NCBI GenBank assembly: GCA_019636735.1
Contig: JAHBWY010000004.1
Coordinates: 248,001-312,000 of the forward strand
Source: Phycisphaeraceae bacterium
GTDB lineage: Bacteria; Planctomycetota; Phycisphaerae; Phycisphaerales; SM1A02
DNA: 64,000 bases
Direction: 5' to 3'
Each line of letters begins with the position of its first letter. Within the stretch, counting starts at the first letter, position 1. Below the pieces are notes generated by a model. That model was not told the origin of the DNA. It did not search any database and saw only the letters and a program-made list of their open reading frames with translations. The position numbers were made by a program, and so were the translations under genes. Shown in pieces: positions 1-7,460 of the stretch.

Positions 1-1
1 C

Positions 2-721
2 GTCAAGAAGCCCGAGCTCAAGATCACCCGTATCGCTCCCGAGATGCGTTACCTCGGTCGCGAGATCGATGTTGAAATCACGGTCGAGAATGTCGGCGAC
101 GGCGTTGCTCAGAACACGGTGATCGAGGACATCATCGGGCCGCACGGCCGCTTCGTCTCCGCGAGCGACGGTGGTATCGCCACCGGCAACCGCGTGGTGT
201 GGAACCTGGGCAATCTCGCCCCCGCCCAGAAGAAGACCGTGAAGGTCACCTACGCGACCACCTCCATGAACGATCACGAGGGCACGACCAGCGTCGTCGC
301 CGTCTGTGCCGACCCGGTCAAGAACCTCTCGAAGACCATTGTTCAGGGCATCCCGGGCATGCTCCTCAACGGTTGGGATGATCCCGATCCGATCGAGCTC
401 GGCAAGACCACCACCTACACCATGAAGGTGACCAACCAGGGTAGCGCTCCGCTGACCCAGGTGCAGTTCTGGTGCCTCCTCGATGAAGAGGACAGCATGG
501 AGTTCGTCTCCGGTTCGAATGATGTCGGCGGTGTCGGCACGCTCAACGGTCGCCGAATCTCGTTCCCGAATGTCCCGACGCTCGCCCCGGGCGGCGTGGT
601 GACCTACACGGTGGTGGTGAAGGCGGTCAAGGTCAAGCAGGCGTCGTTCACGGCGGAGGCCAAGTCTGCCGAGATCACCCGCGTGCTCCAGAAGATCGAG
701 ACCACGAACTTCTACCGCTGA
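2..721 (+). CDS. DUF11-repeat surface protein, C-terminal part (5' partial)
   Basis: The frame is open from the first bases of the window and ends in TGA at 719-721, so this is the 3' end of a longer gene and the ATG at 44 is probably internal. The visible residues form two beta-rich DUF11-type repeats: one runs from about EIDVEITVENVGDG to KTVKVTYAT, the second from ELGKTTTYTMKVTNQG to VVTYTVVVKAVK. Such repeats occur in large bacterial cell-surface or envelope proteins and have a structural role; no catalytic motif is visible. A strong factor-independent terminator follows. The full length, signal peptide and the number of upstream repeats cannot be seen here. Confidence 0.75.
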   Translation, partial: VKKPELKITRIAPEMRYLGREIDVEITVENVGDGVAQNTVIEDIIGPHGRFVSASDGGIATGNRVVWNLGNLAPAQKKTVKVTYATTSMNDHEGTTSVVAVCADPVKNLSKTIVQGIPGMLLNGWDDPDPIELGKTTTYTMKVTNQGSAPLTQVQFWCLLDEEDSMEFVSGSNDVGGVGTLNGRRISFPNVPTLAPGGVVTYTVVVKAVKVKQASFTAEAKSAEITRVLQKIETTNFYR

Positions 722-740
722 AATCAGACACATCGACCGC

Positions 741-803
741 CGGCTCTTCGGAGCCGACCGGTCACGAACGAACAGGGCCCCGGCTTCGGCCGGGGCCCTT
801 TTT
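741..803 (+). terminator. Rho-independent terminator after the DUF11 gene
   Basis: A 10-bp perfect GC stem (775-784 with 789-798) closed by a TTCG tetraloop is followed by five T (799-803). A second TTCG-loop hairpin, CGGCTC/GAGCCG at 741-756, lies just upstream. It sits 54 bases after the DUF11 stop codon and is the clearest intrinsic terminator in the window. Confidence 0.9.
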
Positions 804-907
804 CGTTGCCATGTTCGACAGCCTCGCTCGCCGCGTGTCGTGGCGCCTCGCCGCCGCGATGGCGCGAGATCGCACCGCGGCTCCCGGCGATTCTGCAGCC
901 AAGTTGT

Positions 908-1849
908 TCAGCGGCTCGGCGTGATGGATGAGCCGTGCTCAGGCTCAGGCACGGTGCCGAGGAGATCGTCGGCGTAGTTCGTCAAAGCGCGTCGCTGCGT
1001 GATCGGCCCCTGCGCATCTCCGCGGAGGAACTGACGAATGAGCTGCTCCGACTCGCTCAGCTTCTTCGTCTCCGAATCGGAGAGGTGACGCAGTCGATCG
1101 AACTCATCGCGCGACCCGACCTTCAGCACGCGCCCCTTGTCGAGCATCGCCATGCGGTCGGCAATGGTGAAGGCGGAGTCCATTTCATGCGTGACGACGA
1201 CGCTGGTCACGCCCAGCTTGCGCGTCAGGCCCAGGATGAGCTGGTCGATCTCGGCGCTCGTGACCGGATCAAGACCTGCCGAGGGCTCGTCGTAGAAGAG
1301 GATCTTCGGGTCCATCGCGAGCGCTCGAGCGAGGCCAGCCCGCTTCTTCATGCCGCCCGAGAGCTGGGCTGGGAACTTCGTTCCGTGCTCGCGAAGGCCC
1401 ACGAGCTCCAGCTTGATCTTCGTCATGATCTCGATCGTCGTCTCGTCGAGATCGGTGTGCTCCCTGAGCGGGAGCGCCACATTGTCAAAGACGCTCATGG
1501 AGTTGAAGAGCGCCCCGGACTGGAAGAGGATGCCGAAGCGCAGGCGCAGGCGGTCGATGCCGCGCTCATCGAGATCCTCGAGCCGTTCGCCGAGCAGGGC
1601 AATGGAGCCGCTGGTCGGCTTGAGCGAGCCGATCATGTGCCGCAGGAGGGTGCTCTTGCCGCAGCCGGAGCCGCCCATGACGACCATCGTCTCCCCATGG
1701 TTGATCTGGAGGTTGATGCCATCGAGCACCACCTGTGAGCCGAAGCGGCGGACGAGATCTCGGATCTCAATCGCAGGGGCCTCTGCGGTGCCCCCGAGAT
1801 CGTCCGAAGAAGCGGCGGACGGCTTGCTTGCGTGGACGGACTCGGTCAC
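908..1849 (-). CDS. MlaF-like ABC transporter ATP-binding protein
   Basis: 313 residues. The cytoplasmic ATPase motifs are all present: Walker A GGSGCGKST, Q-loop FQSGALFNSM, signature LSGGMKKRAGLARAL, Walker B ILFYDEPSAGLDP and switch histidine VVTHEMD. The LSGGMxxRxxLARA signature with a DEPSAGLDP Walker B is typical of the MlaF/Ttg2A family, which powers MCE-protein phospholipid transport between membranes. No MlaE-type permease is in the window; two MCE (MlaD-like) genes lie 23 kb away and may be partners. The start is GTG at 1847-1849, overlapping the stop of the upstream membrane-protein gene by four bases (GTGA), so the two are translationally coupled. About 50 C-terminal residues extend beyond the ATPase core. 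Confidence 0.85.
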   Translation of the reverse strand: MTESVHASKPSAASSDDLGGTAEAPAIEIRDLVRRFGSQVVLDGINLQINHGETMVVMGGSGCGKSTLLRHMIGSLKPTSGSIALLGERLEDLDERGIDRLRLRFGILFQSGALFNSMSVFDNVALPLREHTDLDETTIEIMTKIKLELVGLREHGTKFPAQLSGGMKKRAGLARALAMDPKILFYDEPSAGLDPVTSAEIDQLILGLTRKLGVTSVVVTHEMDSAFTIADRMAMLDKGRVLKVGSRDEFDRLRHLSDSETKKLSESEQLIRQFLRGDAQGPITQRRALTNYADDLLGTVPEPEHGSSITPSR

Positions 1850-2517
1850 GGCGTCGAGAGCGTACGGGATTGTTCAGGCACCCGAAGGTCTCCGTCCTTG
1901 GGGTCCTCGATGACGATGGCCCACAGCGCCAGCGTGGAGCGACCCGTGTGGGGATCTCGAATGGTGAACGCGGCGGTGGCAGGCACCTGGCCTCGCTCGA
2001 AGCGAAGTTCGAAGGGCACGCTCCAGACATCGCCCTGGCGGGGAATCTCCTTGGTGGTCCGTTGAATGCGGCCATCGATAATCGCCCCGTAGCGTTCGCG
2101 AAGCGCAGCGGCGAAGCGACTCACTTCGTCGTTGGAGAGCTCAGCCGGGTCGCCTGCAAAGAGCGCACGGAAGGCCTCACCATCGCCCGCCTGCGCAGCG
2201 CGGATGGCGTCAATGGGTCCCTGCGAGGTGATCCTGACGAAGCTCCACCAGGTCGAGGTGGAGATGACCGTCAACACGATCCCGAGGAGCATGGCCGCAA
2301 TGGCCAGTGCGGCACCGCCAAGATCGGCGTTCTTGCGAACGCGCCAGTACGCAATCCCTCCCATGAGCACCGCCAGCAGTGGAAACGGGGGAAGGAAGCA
2401 GGGCACATTCATGCCCAGCGCCAACAGGGCCAAGCGGCTGGTCCGAGGGCGTTCATGTGGTCGCAGAGCGCGACCCGCGGCGAGCGGTTGGTGGGCCAAT
2501 GGCGGCGGGGTGTCCAT
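1846..2517 (-). CDS. DUF4190-like two-TM membrane protein with C-terminal extracytoplasmic domain
   Basis: 223 residues. Two hydrophobic segments at about residues 28-55 and 70-90 are separated by a short loop (GGIAYWRVRKNADLGG), an arrangement seen in DUF4190-like membrane proteins. The rest (about 95-223) is soluble and has the feel of an SnoaL/DUF4878-like fold (AIRAAQAGDGEAFRALFAGD), but that is only an impression. It is coupled by a GTGA overlap to the MlaF-like ATPase, so a role linked to envelope lipid transport is possible but unproven. A TAGGAT box lies 12 bases before the ATG and there is no Shine-Dalgarno. Confidence 0.65.
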   Translation of the reverse strand: MDTPPPLAHQPLAAGRALRPHERPRTSRLALLALGMNVPCFLPPFPLLAVLMGGIAYWRVRKNADLGGAALAIAAMLLGIVLTVISTSTWWSFVRITSQGPIDAIRAAQAGDGEAFRALFAGDPAELSNDEVSRFAAALRERYGAIIDGRIQRTTKEIPRQGDVWSVPFELRFERGQVPATAAFTIRDPHTGRSTLALWAIVIEDPKDGDLRVPEQSRTLSTP

Positions 2518-2529
2518 GGGTGGACCTCG

Positions 2530-2535
2530 ATCCTA
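2530..2535 (-). promoter_or_regulatory. Candidate -10 box (TAGGAT) for the DUF4190-like/MlaF-like pair
   Basis: Minus-strand TAGGAT lies 12 bases before the ATG at 2517 and no Shine-Dalgarno is seen, the same spacing as several other first genes here. No good -35 hexamer is evident. Confidence 0.35.
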
Positions 2536-2550
2536 CGGCCGCTGATGATC

Positions 2551-2574
2551 ACGGGCACACGGGCACACGGGCAC
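2551..2574 (+). repeat. Three tandem copies of the 8-mer ACGGGCAC
   Basis: Perfect copies at 2551-2558, 2559-2566 and 2567-2574, in non-coding sequence just upstream of the candidate promoter of the minus-strand gene at 2517. Function unknown; it could simply be slippage. Confidence 0.7.
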
Positions 2575-2754
2575 ACCAGCATCGGGCGGAGTGTCAGGTT
2601 CCAAGGATCGGAGCCACGGAGGTCGGCCACGACGACCTGGCTTTCGGTCGAGACGAGGCGTCACCGTGCATCAGATCGGCCCAGAACAGGAGGCCGAGCG
2701 CCCCTCGGCAGTCTGAAGGAGCGGTGCCGTGGCGCGGCCAATCGGCGCAGCAAA

Positions 2755-2781
2755 GGAGGCCGACCCAGGGGGCCGGCCTCC
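2755..2781 (-). terminator. Inverted repeat, possible terminator of the metallopeptidase gene
   Basis: A perfect 8-bp stem (2755-2762 with 2774-2781) and 11-base loop lie 61 bases past the minus-strand stop at 2843. Only a short TTT follows on the minus strand, so it is a weak terminator candidate. Confidence 0.35.
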
Positions 2782-2842
2782 GAGAGTTGAATCAGGCTTC
2801 TGCAAGCGGAGCGGACTTGGCCGTCCGTTCGCCCCCATTCGG

Positions 2843-3012
2843 TCAGGGGCAGGCGCCCCATGCACCGAGCAGGATCGCCAGATCGCCACCTTCGACAACG
2901 CCGTTGCCATTCAGGTCAGCCGCGGGGAGGTTGGTTCCCCACGCGCCAAGCAGAATCGCCAGATCACTACCCTCGACGGAGTTGTTGCCGTTCAGGTCGG
3001 CCGGGCACGCGG
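2843..3012 (-). repeat. Paired dockerin-like repeats (metallopeptidase C-terminus)
   Basis: Two copies of a roughly 24-residue unit, DLNGx(N/D)xxVEGxDLAILLGAW, spaced by a short linker. Each has the D-x-N-x-(D/N)-G calcium-loop pattern of type I dockerins. The same paired unit ends the neighbouring gene. Confidence 0.75.
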
Positions 3013-4663
3013 GCGGCAAATCGACCTTGACATCATCGATGTACCAGATGTGGGAGCCCGCAGTACCGGTGGTCCTGAATCGAATACGGAACTTGTTGTG
3101 CTTCGCGTTTGCAGGAAGCACATGTTCCCAGTAGCTGAAGGTCGTCTGATTCACGCCGGTGGAGGTGATGGTGTTGATGTTGACCCACTTCCCGGCGCTG
3201 TTCACATAGTCAACAAAGAACTGCTGGTCGACAGGCACGCCGACATGCTGAGTGAAGTACGAGAGCCTAACCTCGCCGGTGCCGGCCATCAGGATGCGAT
3301 TGCTCCGGATCTCATGCGGGTGATAGGGATTCGAACCGGAGGAGCTCAGTCGCAGTGTGTACGGCGAACTCGGCTTGTTCTGCGCCGCTGAACTGATCAA
3401 ACCGCCCTTGTTGAAGATCCAGCGCGTCGAGTTGACCGACACTGCCGGGAAAGTCTCGATGAACGGCAGCGAGAGCGGTGCCGCGATCACCGGCGTGCAG
3501 GAGTTCGAGTTCCTGTAGGCCGTGATCTGGTTGATCGACAGCGTGTTGAACTTCAGGTTCGATCCATTCACCCCTCCACAACCGTTGTTGGAGGAGCACA
3601 TGATGTTGCAGTTGGGGTTGCCCTCACTGTCGCAGTGGGTGGCATTCCAGTTGTGCCCGAGCTCATGAGCGCTCAGGCTGATCCGCAGGAAGAGGGGCGT
3701 GTTGGAGAGGTACTTGCTCTCCACGATGCTGTAGCCCACATTGCCATTTCCGGAGCCGCAGACATTGCCATTCTTGTTGCAGACCACTCCGAGCCAGGCG
3801 ATGCCGATGGTGCCGCCGGAGTAGTTGAACCCCGAGAACATGTGGGCGATGTCCCGGACAATGGAACTCTCCGGGGTCGAGTTCCAGACGCTGCGGAACT
3901 CGCAGAGTCGGTTGCCGATGGTGGTGGCCGCGTAGGGGTCGTCGGAAGAGGCACGGATGATGACCGTGGTGATCTCATAGGAGATCTGGAGATCGTTGGT
4001 GTAGACCGCATCGACATTGTTCATCACCAGCTCGATGTCATTCAGCGTGAGCGTGACATTGGAGCCGTTCTTCTGGAAGAACTCGAAGTCGGTGTCGATA
4101 CCGATCTCGGTCCACGCCGGAGTATCGGTTGCGATGCCCCCCTCCATCACCTCTGCTGGCTCGAAACCGAGCAGATCCGTGGCACAGACATGGCCGGTGG
4201 GAAGAAGGTCGGAGCCGCGGTAGAAGGCGTGACGCGTGTCGGTGGTCTCACCAATCAGGCGTCCGACCGGCTCGATCATCCATGTGATTCCCTCAGGCAG
4301 TCGAATCATCGCCGAGAGCCCATCATCATGGAGGGCCGCAGCGGCGACCGCATTCGGAATGCCGGCCACCGTGCCGCGATAGGTCAGCGATGGCGGCGCA
4401 TCGACCTCAACCAGTTCACCCTGACCATAGTCGACCAGCAGTTGGAAATTGTGCGAGCGCACCGAGTAGCGCGAGAAGCTGACCAGCGTGGGGGTTCCAC
4501 CAAGGTCCACCTGGATTTCGAAGTTCTCGGGAGTGCCCGCAGGCAAGGCGAGGTCATGCAGCGTCCACGCCGTCATGATCTCGGGCATCTCAGGAGCGTC
4601 GCCGCCCTGACCGGAGGGAAGTGCAATCAGGATTGAAAGAACCAGGGGGGGCAGTGCAATCAT
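2843..4663 (-). CDS. Secreted reprolysin-like zinc metallopeptidase with dockerin-like C-terminus
   Basis: 606 residues. The N-terminus is a signal peptide (IALPPLVLSILIALPSG). The catalytic centre near residue 331 reads HELGHNWNATH, an HExxH zinc site with a third His, followed by a Met-turn candidate NIMCSSNNGCGG; this matches M12-type metzincins, except that the usual Gly at position 8 of HExxHxxGxxH is Asn. A jelly-roll 'choice-of-anchor'/MAM-like domain follows (about 410-550, ending HIWYIDDVKVDLP). The last 52 residues are two dockerin-like Ca-binding repeats (DLNGNNSVEGSDLAILLGAW and DLNGNGVVEGGDLAILLGAW). The gene starts at ATG with GGAGA nine bases upstream. It lies 84 bases after another gene with the same kind of tail, so the two may be co-expressed. 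Confidence 0.85.
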   Translation of the reverse strand: MIALPPLVLSILIALPSGQGGDAPEMPEIMTAWTLHDLALPAGTPENFEIQVDLGGTPTLVSFSRYSVRSHNFQLLVDYGQGELVEVDAPPSLTYRGTVAGIPNAVAAAALHDDGLSAMIRLPEGITWMIEPVGRLIGETTDTRHAFYRGSDLLPTGHVCATDLLGFEPAEVMEGGIATDTPAWTEIGIDTDFEFFQKNGSNVTLTLNDIELVMNNVDAVYTNDLQISYEITTVIIRASSDDPYAATTIGNRLCEFRSVWNSTPESSIVRDIAHMFSGFNYSGGTIGIAWLGVVCNKNGNVCGSGNGNVGYSIVESKYLSNTPLFLRISLSAHELGHNWNATHCDSEGNPNCNIMCSSNNGCGGVNGSNLKFNTLSINQITAYRNSNSCTPVIAAPLSLPFIETFPAVSVNSTRWIFNKGGLISSAAQNKPSSPYTLRLSSSGSNPYHPHEIRSNRILMAGTGEVRLSYFTQHVGVPVDQQFFVDYVNSAGKWVNINTITSTGVNQTTFSYWEHVLPANAKHNKFRIRFRTTGTAGSHIWYIDDVKVDLPPACPADLNGNNSVEGSDLAILLGAWGTNLPAADLNGNGVVEGGDLAILLGAWGACP

Positions 4664-4747
4664 CGTTCAGCGTTCTCCAAAGGTGTCTCGGTCGCGACTC
4701 ACTCCACCGGGCCGGACAAGTCGGCCTGGCGCGTCACAGCCACGACC

Positions 4748-4893
4748 TCAAGGGGTCCAGTTGCCAAGCAGGATCGAAAGATCTGCTCCATCGGTGGTGC
4801 CGTCACCATTCAGGTCGGCGCCGGGGGTCAGCCACGCGCCGAGCAGGATCGCGAGGTCGGCACCATTCACCACACCGTCGAAGTTGAGATCAC
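4748..4893 (-). repeat. Paired dockerin-like repeats (second secreted protein)
   Basis: The tail has the same layout as that at 2843-3012: two DLN(G/F)DG...GADL(A/S)ILLG(A/N)W units with a proline/glycine linker, at the extreme C-terminus. Confidence 0.75.
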
Positions 4894-6139
4894 CAAGAGT
4901 GAATGGTGGCTGCGACGGGCCAAGGACCGTCGCCGACACGCTCGTCGGTGTGCCCGGCTTGAAAAGCCCGATCTGAGCGTTGGCCGGCGCTGGTGCCGAG
5001 TCTGAAATGAACCAGAAGTTGTAGAGCGTCGCCCACCGAAGCGCGTTGGCGTTGGGGTTCTGGGCGAAGGTCTGCGTGGAGGCCCAGGTCAATGTGCCGC
5101 CAGCCAGCGTCGAGACCCAGTCGGTCGGGTCGTATGGCTCGTTCGAGTGGTAGTTGATGTCCTTGAATCCGACATCGGTCACGGAAACGCCTGCGGGGAT
5201 CGGAATTGAGAAGCTTGCGCCGCTGCGGTCGGAGTTCAGGTTGTGAACCGCGTACTCGTAGCGCCAGAGCCCGTCACCGATGTCGATGGCTCGGAACCCG
5301 ACATGGAAGCGGCCGTCGCTCGGCACATCGACGGGCTCGATGAGGACATCGGGGTGGACGCTCTTCCACGCGAAGATGGCGGGAATCTGCTGGACCGTCG
5401 GGCCAGTCAGGCTCAGCGTGTAGGTACCGCTGCTGAATGAGCCCACGGTGAACTTTCGATAGCTGGCATTGTTGTTGCCGTTCCCGTTGGCGGCATCCTG
5501 CGGGTGGACATACTGCGCTTCGAAGAAGTACTCGGCACCGGCGTTGAAGGTTGGATTCAGATCGTTCTCGGCGATCTGCAGGCGACGGCCGATCGTGGCC
5601 GGAATGGACGGGCTCCAGAAGGGGTAGGGAAACGCGCCGGTCGCGGCATTCACCTGGGAGCGAGGCCCGAGGCCGGTCTGGTCTCCGTTGAGCGATGCGG
5701 AGTATGGATCGGAGCAGCCGACGCCGAGCACAGGCGGGCAACCTCCACCCGCCGGCTGGCACGGTCCGCAGAGGCTCTGCTGTAACGCGCAGAAGCCGTG
5801 CTTGATCCAGCTCATGCCGATCTGTTCAATCCGTCCGTCCCTCACGCGATAGGCGTTCTGGGGGATGACCGGGTGATTGGGGTTGCTGGGCTGCCAGAGA
5901 AGCTGCTGGTCGCCGATGTTGCAACTTGTGGTCGCGATGGAGTAAGCCGCGACCGTCACGCCGCCCGAGGTGGCGCTGCCCCACTTCTGCACGCCCGGAA
6001 TGGCGCCGACAATGACATCGGGGCCGATGGCGGAGACGCCTCCGTCGTCGGGGGCAGGAGTTGCATCGGCGGGGAGACTCCCCAACCAGACTCCAAACGC
6101 AAGTGCAAAGATGCCGCAAAGAACAGCGGGAGTCTTCAA
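4748..6139 (-). CDS. Secreted protein of unknown function with dockerin-like C-terminus
   Basis: 463 residues from the TTG start proposed here. The open frame extends to an ATG at 6295, but the extra N-terminus is not signal-like; TTG at 6137-6139 is preceded by AGGAGA (6146-6151, six-base spacing) and directly gives a signal peptide (KTPAVLCGIFALAFGVWLG). The mature part has a Cys-rich stretch (ALQQSLCGPCQPAGGGCPPVL) and beta-rich sequence; I do not recognise a catalytic family. The C-terminus carries two repeats, DLNFDGVVNGADLAILLGAW and DLNGDGTTDGADLSILLGNW. It precedes the metallopeptidase gene on the same strand. Confidence 0.7.
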   Translation of the reverse strand: MKTPAVLCGIFALAFGVWLGSLPADATPAPDDGGVSAIGPDVIVGAIPGVQKWGSATSGGVTVAAYSIATTSCNIGDQQLLWQPSNPNHPVIPQNAYRVRDGRIEQIGMSWIKHGFCALQQSLCGPCQPAGGGCPPVLGVGCSDPYSASLNGDQTGLGPRSQVNAATGAFPYPFWSPSIPATIGRRLQIAENDLNPTFNAGAEYFFEAQYVHPQDAANGNGNNNASYRKFTVGSFSSGTYTLSLTGPTVQQIPAIFAWKSVHPDVLIEPVDVPSDGRFHVGFRAIDIGDGLWRYEYAVHNLNSDRSGASFSIPIPAGVSVTDVGFKDINYHSNEPYDPTDWVSTLAGGTLTWASTQTFAQNPNANALRWATLYNFWFISDSAPAPANAQIGLFKPGTPTSVSATVLGPSQPPFTLGDLNFDGVVNGADLAILLGAWLTPGADLNGDGTTDGADLSILLGNWTP

Positions 6140-6145
6140 TCCGAG

Positions 6146-6151
6146 TCTCCT
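6146..6151 (-). promoter_or_regulatory. Shine-Dalgarno AGGAGA that decides a TTG start
   Basis: AGGAGA on the minus strand lies six bases before the TTG codon at 6137-6139, which opens a clean signal peptide. No comparable site precedes the upstream ATG at 6295. Confidence 0.6.
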
Positions 6152-6308
6152 GGAAACGGGACTGCTGGCGGACAACGGCCGGCCCCGGAGCCGGGAATGT
6201 TTGAGAAAGGTAGCCCACCATCCATCCAGAGGAAACCCCAAAGAGGCGATCAGAGGCCAGAAGGGTGATTTTTGCGACCTGCTCTCGCAGGCCAACCAGC
6301 CCGCGCGG

Positions 6309-7457
6309 CTACCGGTCCAAGTCTGCGAGTCCGCGATTCAGCCCAAGGACGAGCGCCGCAACCTTGGCGGCAGCATCGACCTGTGGCGCTCCTCTTGCCG
6401 CACTCTCGAGTCGCCGCAGTCTGCTCTGGTCTCCTAACACTTCATCGAGCATGTGTCCGAGATCGGGATCGGGCCCATGCCCGAGAACAGGGTCGCGGGC
6501 GAGGCATGCCGAGCCCTGTCGGACCAGCGGCTCCGCGTTGTGGCGTTGATGCTGATCGCGGTGGTGTGGGAAGGGGACGAAGATCGCGGGGACTCGATTG
6601 AACGCGGCCTCGGCGACCGAACTTGCTCCAGCGCGGGAGATGGCGAGCGAGGCGGCTCCCCAGGCAAGTCCCATGTCGTGGAGGAAGGGCATCGTCACGG
6701 CGGGGATCTCGGCGGCGGCGTACACCGACTTCAGCGTCGCGCTCCGCTCTGCAGACATCGATCCCGTCAGGTGGAGAACCTGCCAACCTCGAAGCAGCTC
6801 GCGGCGCTCGCTCAAGAGCCGCGGGAGAGCCTCATTGAGCGAGGTCGAACCCTGTGAAGCGCCGGTGATCAGCAGCGTTTGCAGGTCCGGTCGAAGGGCC
6901 AGCCGCTCTCGGCACTTCTCCGGGTCGGCACCGGCGCGGGCCGCGCGACGAATCGGCATCCCGACAACGGCGACTTCGCGATTTCCCAGTCCGACCGTGG
7001 GCACCGCCGAGAGCACTCGATCGGTCCAGCGCGCGACGCGCCGATTGGCTCGACCCGAAACGGCGTCGAGATTGAGGAGCACCATCGGAATGCCAAGTTG
7101 CCGCGCCGCGCGTGCGACGGGATAGGAGACGAATCCACCCAGCAGCACCACCACGCCGACTCGATGGGCCTTGAGAAGGCTGGCGCTCGCCGCGGTCGCA
7201 CGGGGAATGGAAAGCAGGAAGCGAATGAAGGCGCCGGGGCGACGCAGCGCCGGACGCGCGGGAATCGACTGGAAGTTCCGCGCTGCGCCCGAGAGGACCT
7301 CGCGATCAATCGTGCGCTCCGAGCAGATGAAGAGCGTCGGCTGACCCGGTGCAAGAGACTCGATGGCTTCGGAGACGGCGATCCCCGGAGAGAGATGCCC
7401 ACCCGAGCCGCCCCCCGCAAAGACGACCGTGCTTCGGGACGCGCTGACCTCGGTCAT
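6309..7457 (-). CDS. murG: MurG, UDP-GlcNAc:lipid I N-acetylglucosaminyltransferase
   Basis: 382 residues, the usual family size. MurG makes lipid II from lipid I on the inner face of the cytoplasmic membrane. The N-terminal Rossmann loop is GGGSGGHLSPGIAV (commonly GGTGGH), the second glycine loop LITGASQGSTSLNEAL, and the UDP-GlcNAc-binding region SRAGASSVAEAAFNRVPAIFVPFPHHRDQHQRHNAEPL. The QxxHQxxNA element is well conserved. It starts three bases after the ftsW stop on the same strand, the usual gene order in division/cell-wall clusters. It supports genuine peptidoglycan synthesis, together with murA at 22.6 kb and alr at 31.4 kb. Confidence 0.93.
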   Translation of the reverse strand: MTEVSASRSTVVFAGGGSGGHLSPGIAVSEAIESLAPGQPTLFICSERTIDREVLSGAARNFQSIPARPALRRPGAFIRFLLSIPRATAASASLLKAHRVGVVVLLGGFVSYPVARAARQLGIPMVLLNLDAVSGRANRRVARWTDRVLSAVPTVGLGNREVAVVGMPIRRAARAGADPEKCRERLALRPDLQTLLITGASQGSTSLNEALPRLLSERRELLRGWQVLHLTGSMSAERSATLKSVYAAAEIPAVTMPFLHDMGLAWGAASLAISRAGASSVAEAAFNRVPAIFVPFPHHRDQHQRHNAEPLVRQGSACLARDPVLGHGPDPDLGHMLDEVLGDQSRLRRLESAARGAPQVDAAAKVAALVLGLNRGLADLDR

Positions 7458-7460
7458 GGC

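Larger units (their letters stand above)
2518..2842. other. 325-base gap between a metallopeptidase gene and a membrane-protein gene
   Basis: No convincing gene. From left to right on the + strand it holds a -10-like box for the minus-strand gene at 2530-2535, a short tandem repeat at 2551-2574 and an inverted repeat at 2755-2781. The open frames crossing it have proline/arginine-rich shadow composition. Confidence 0.6.
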
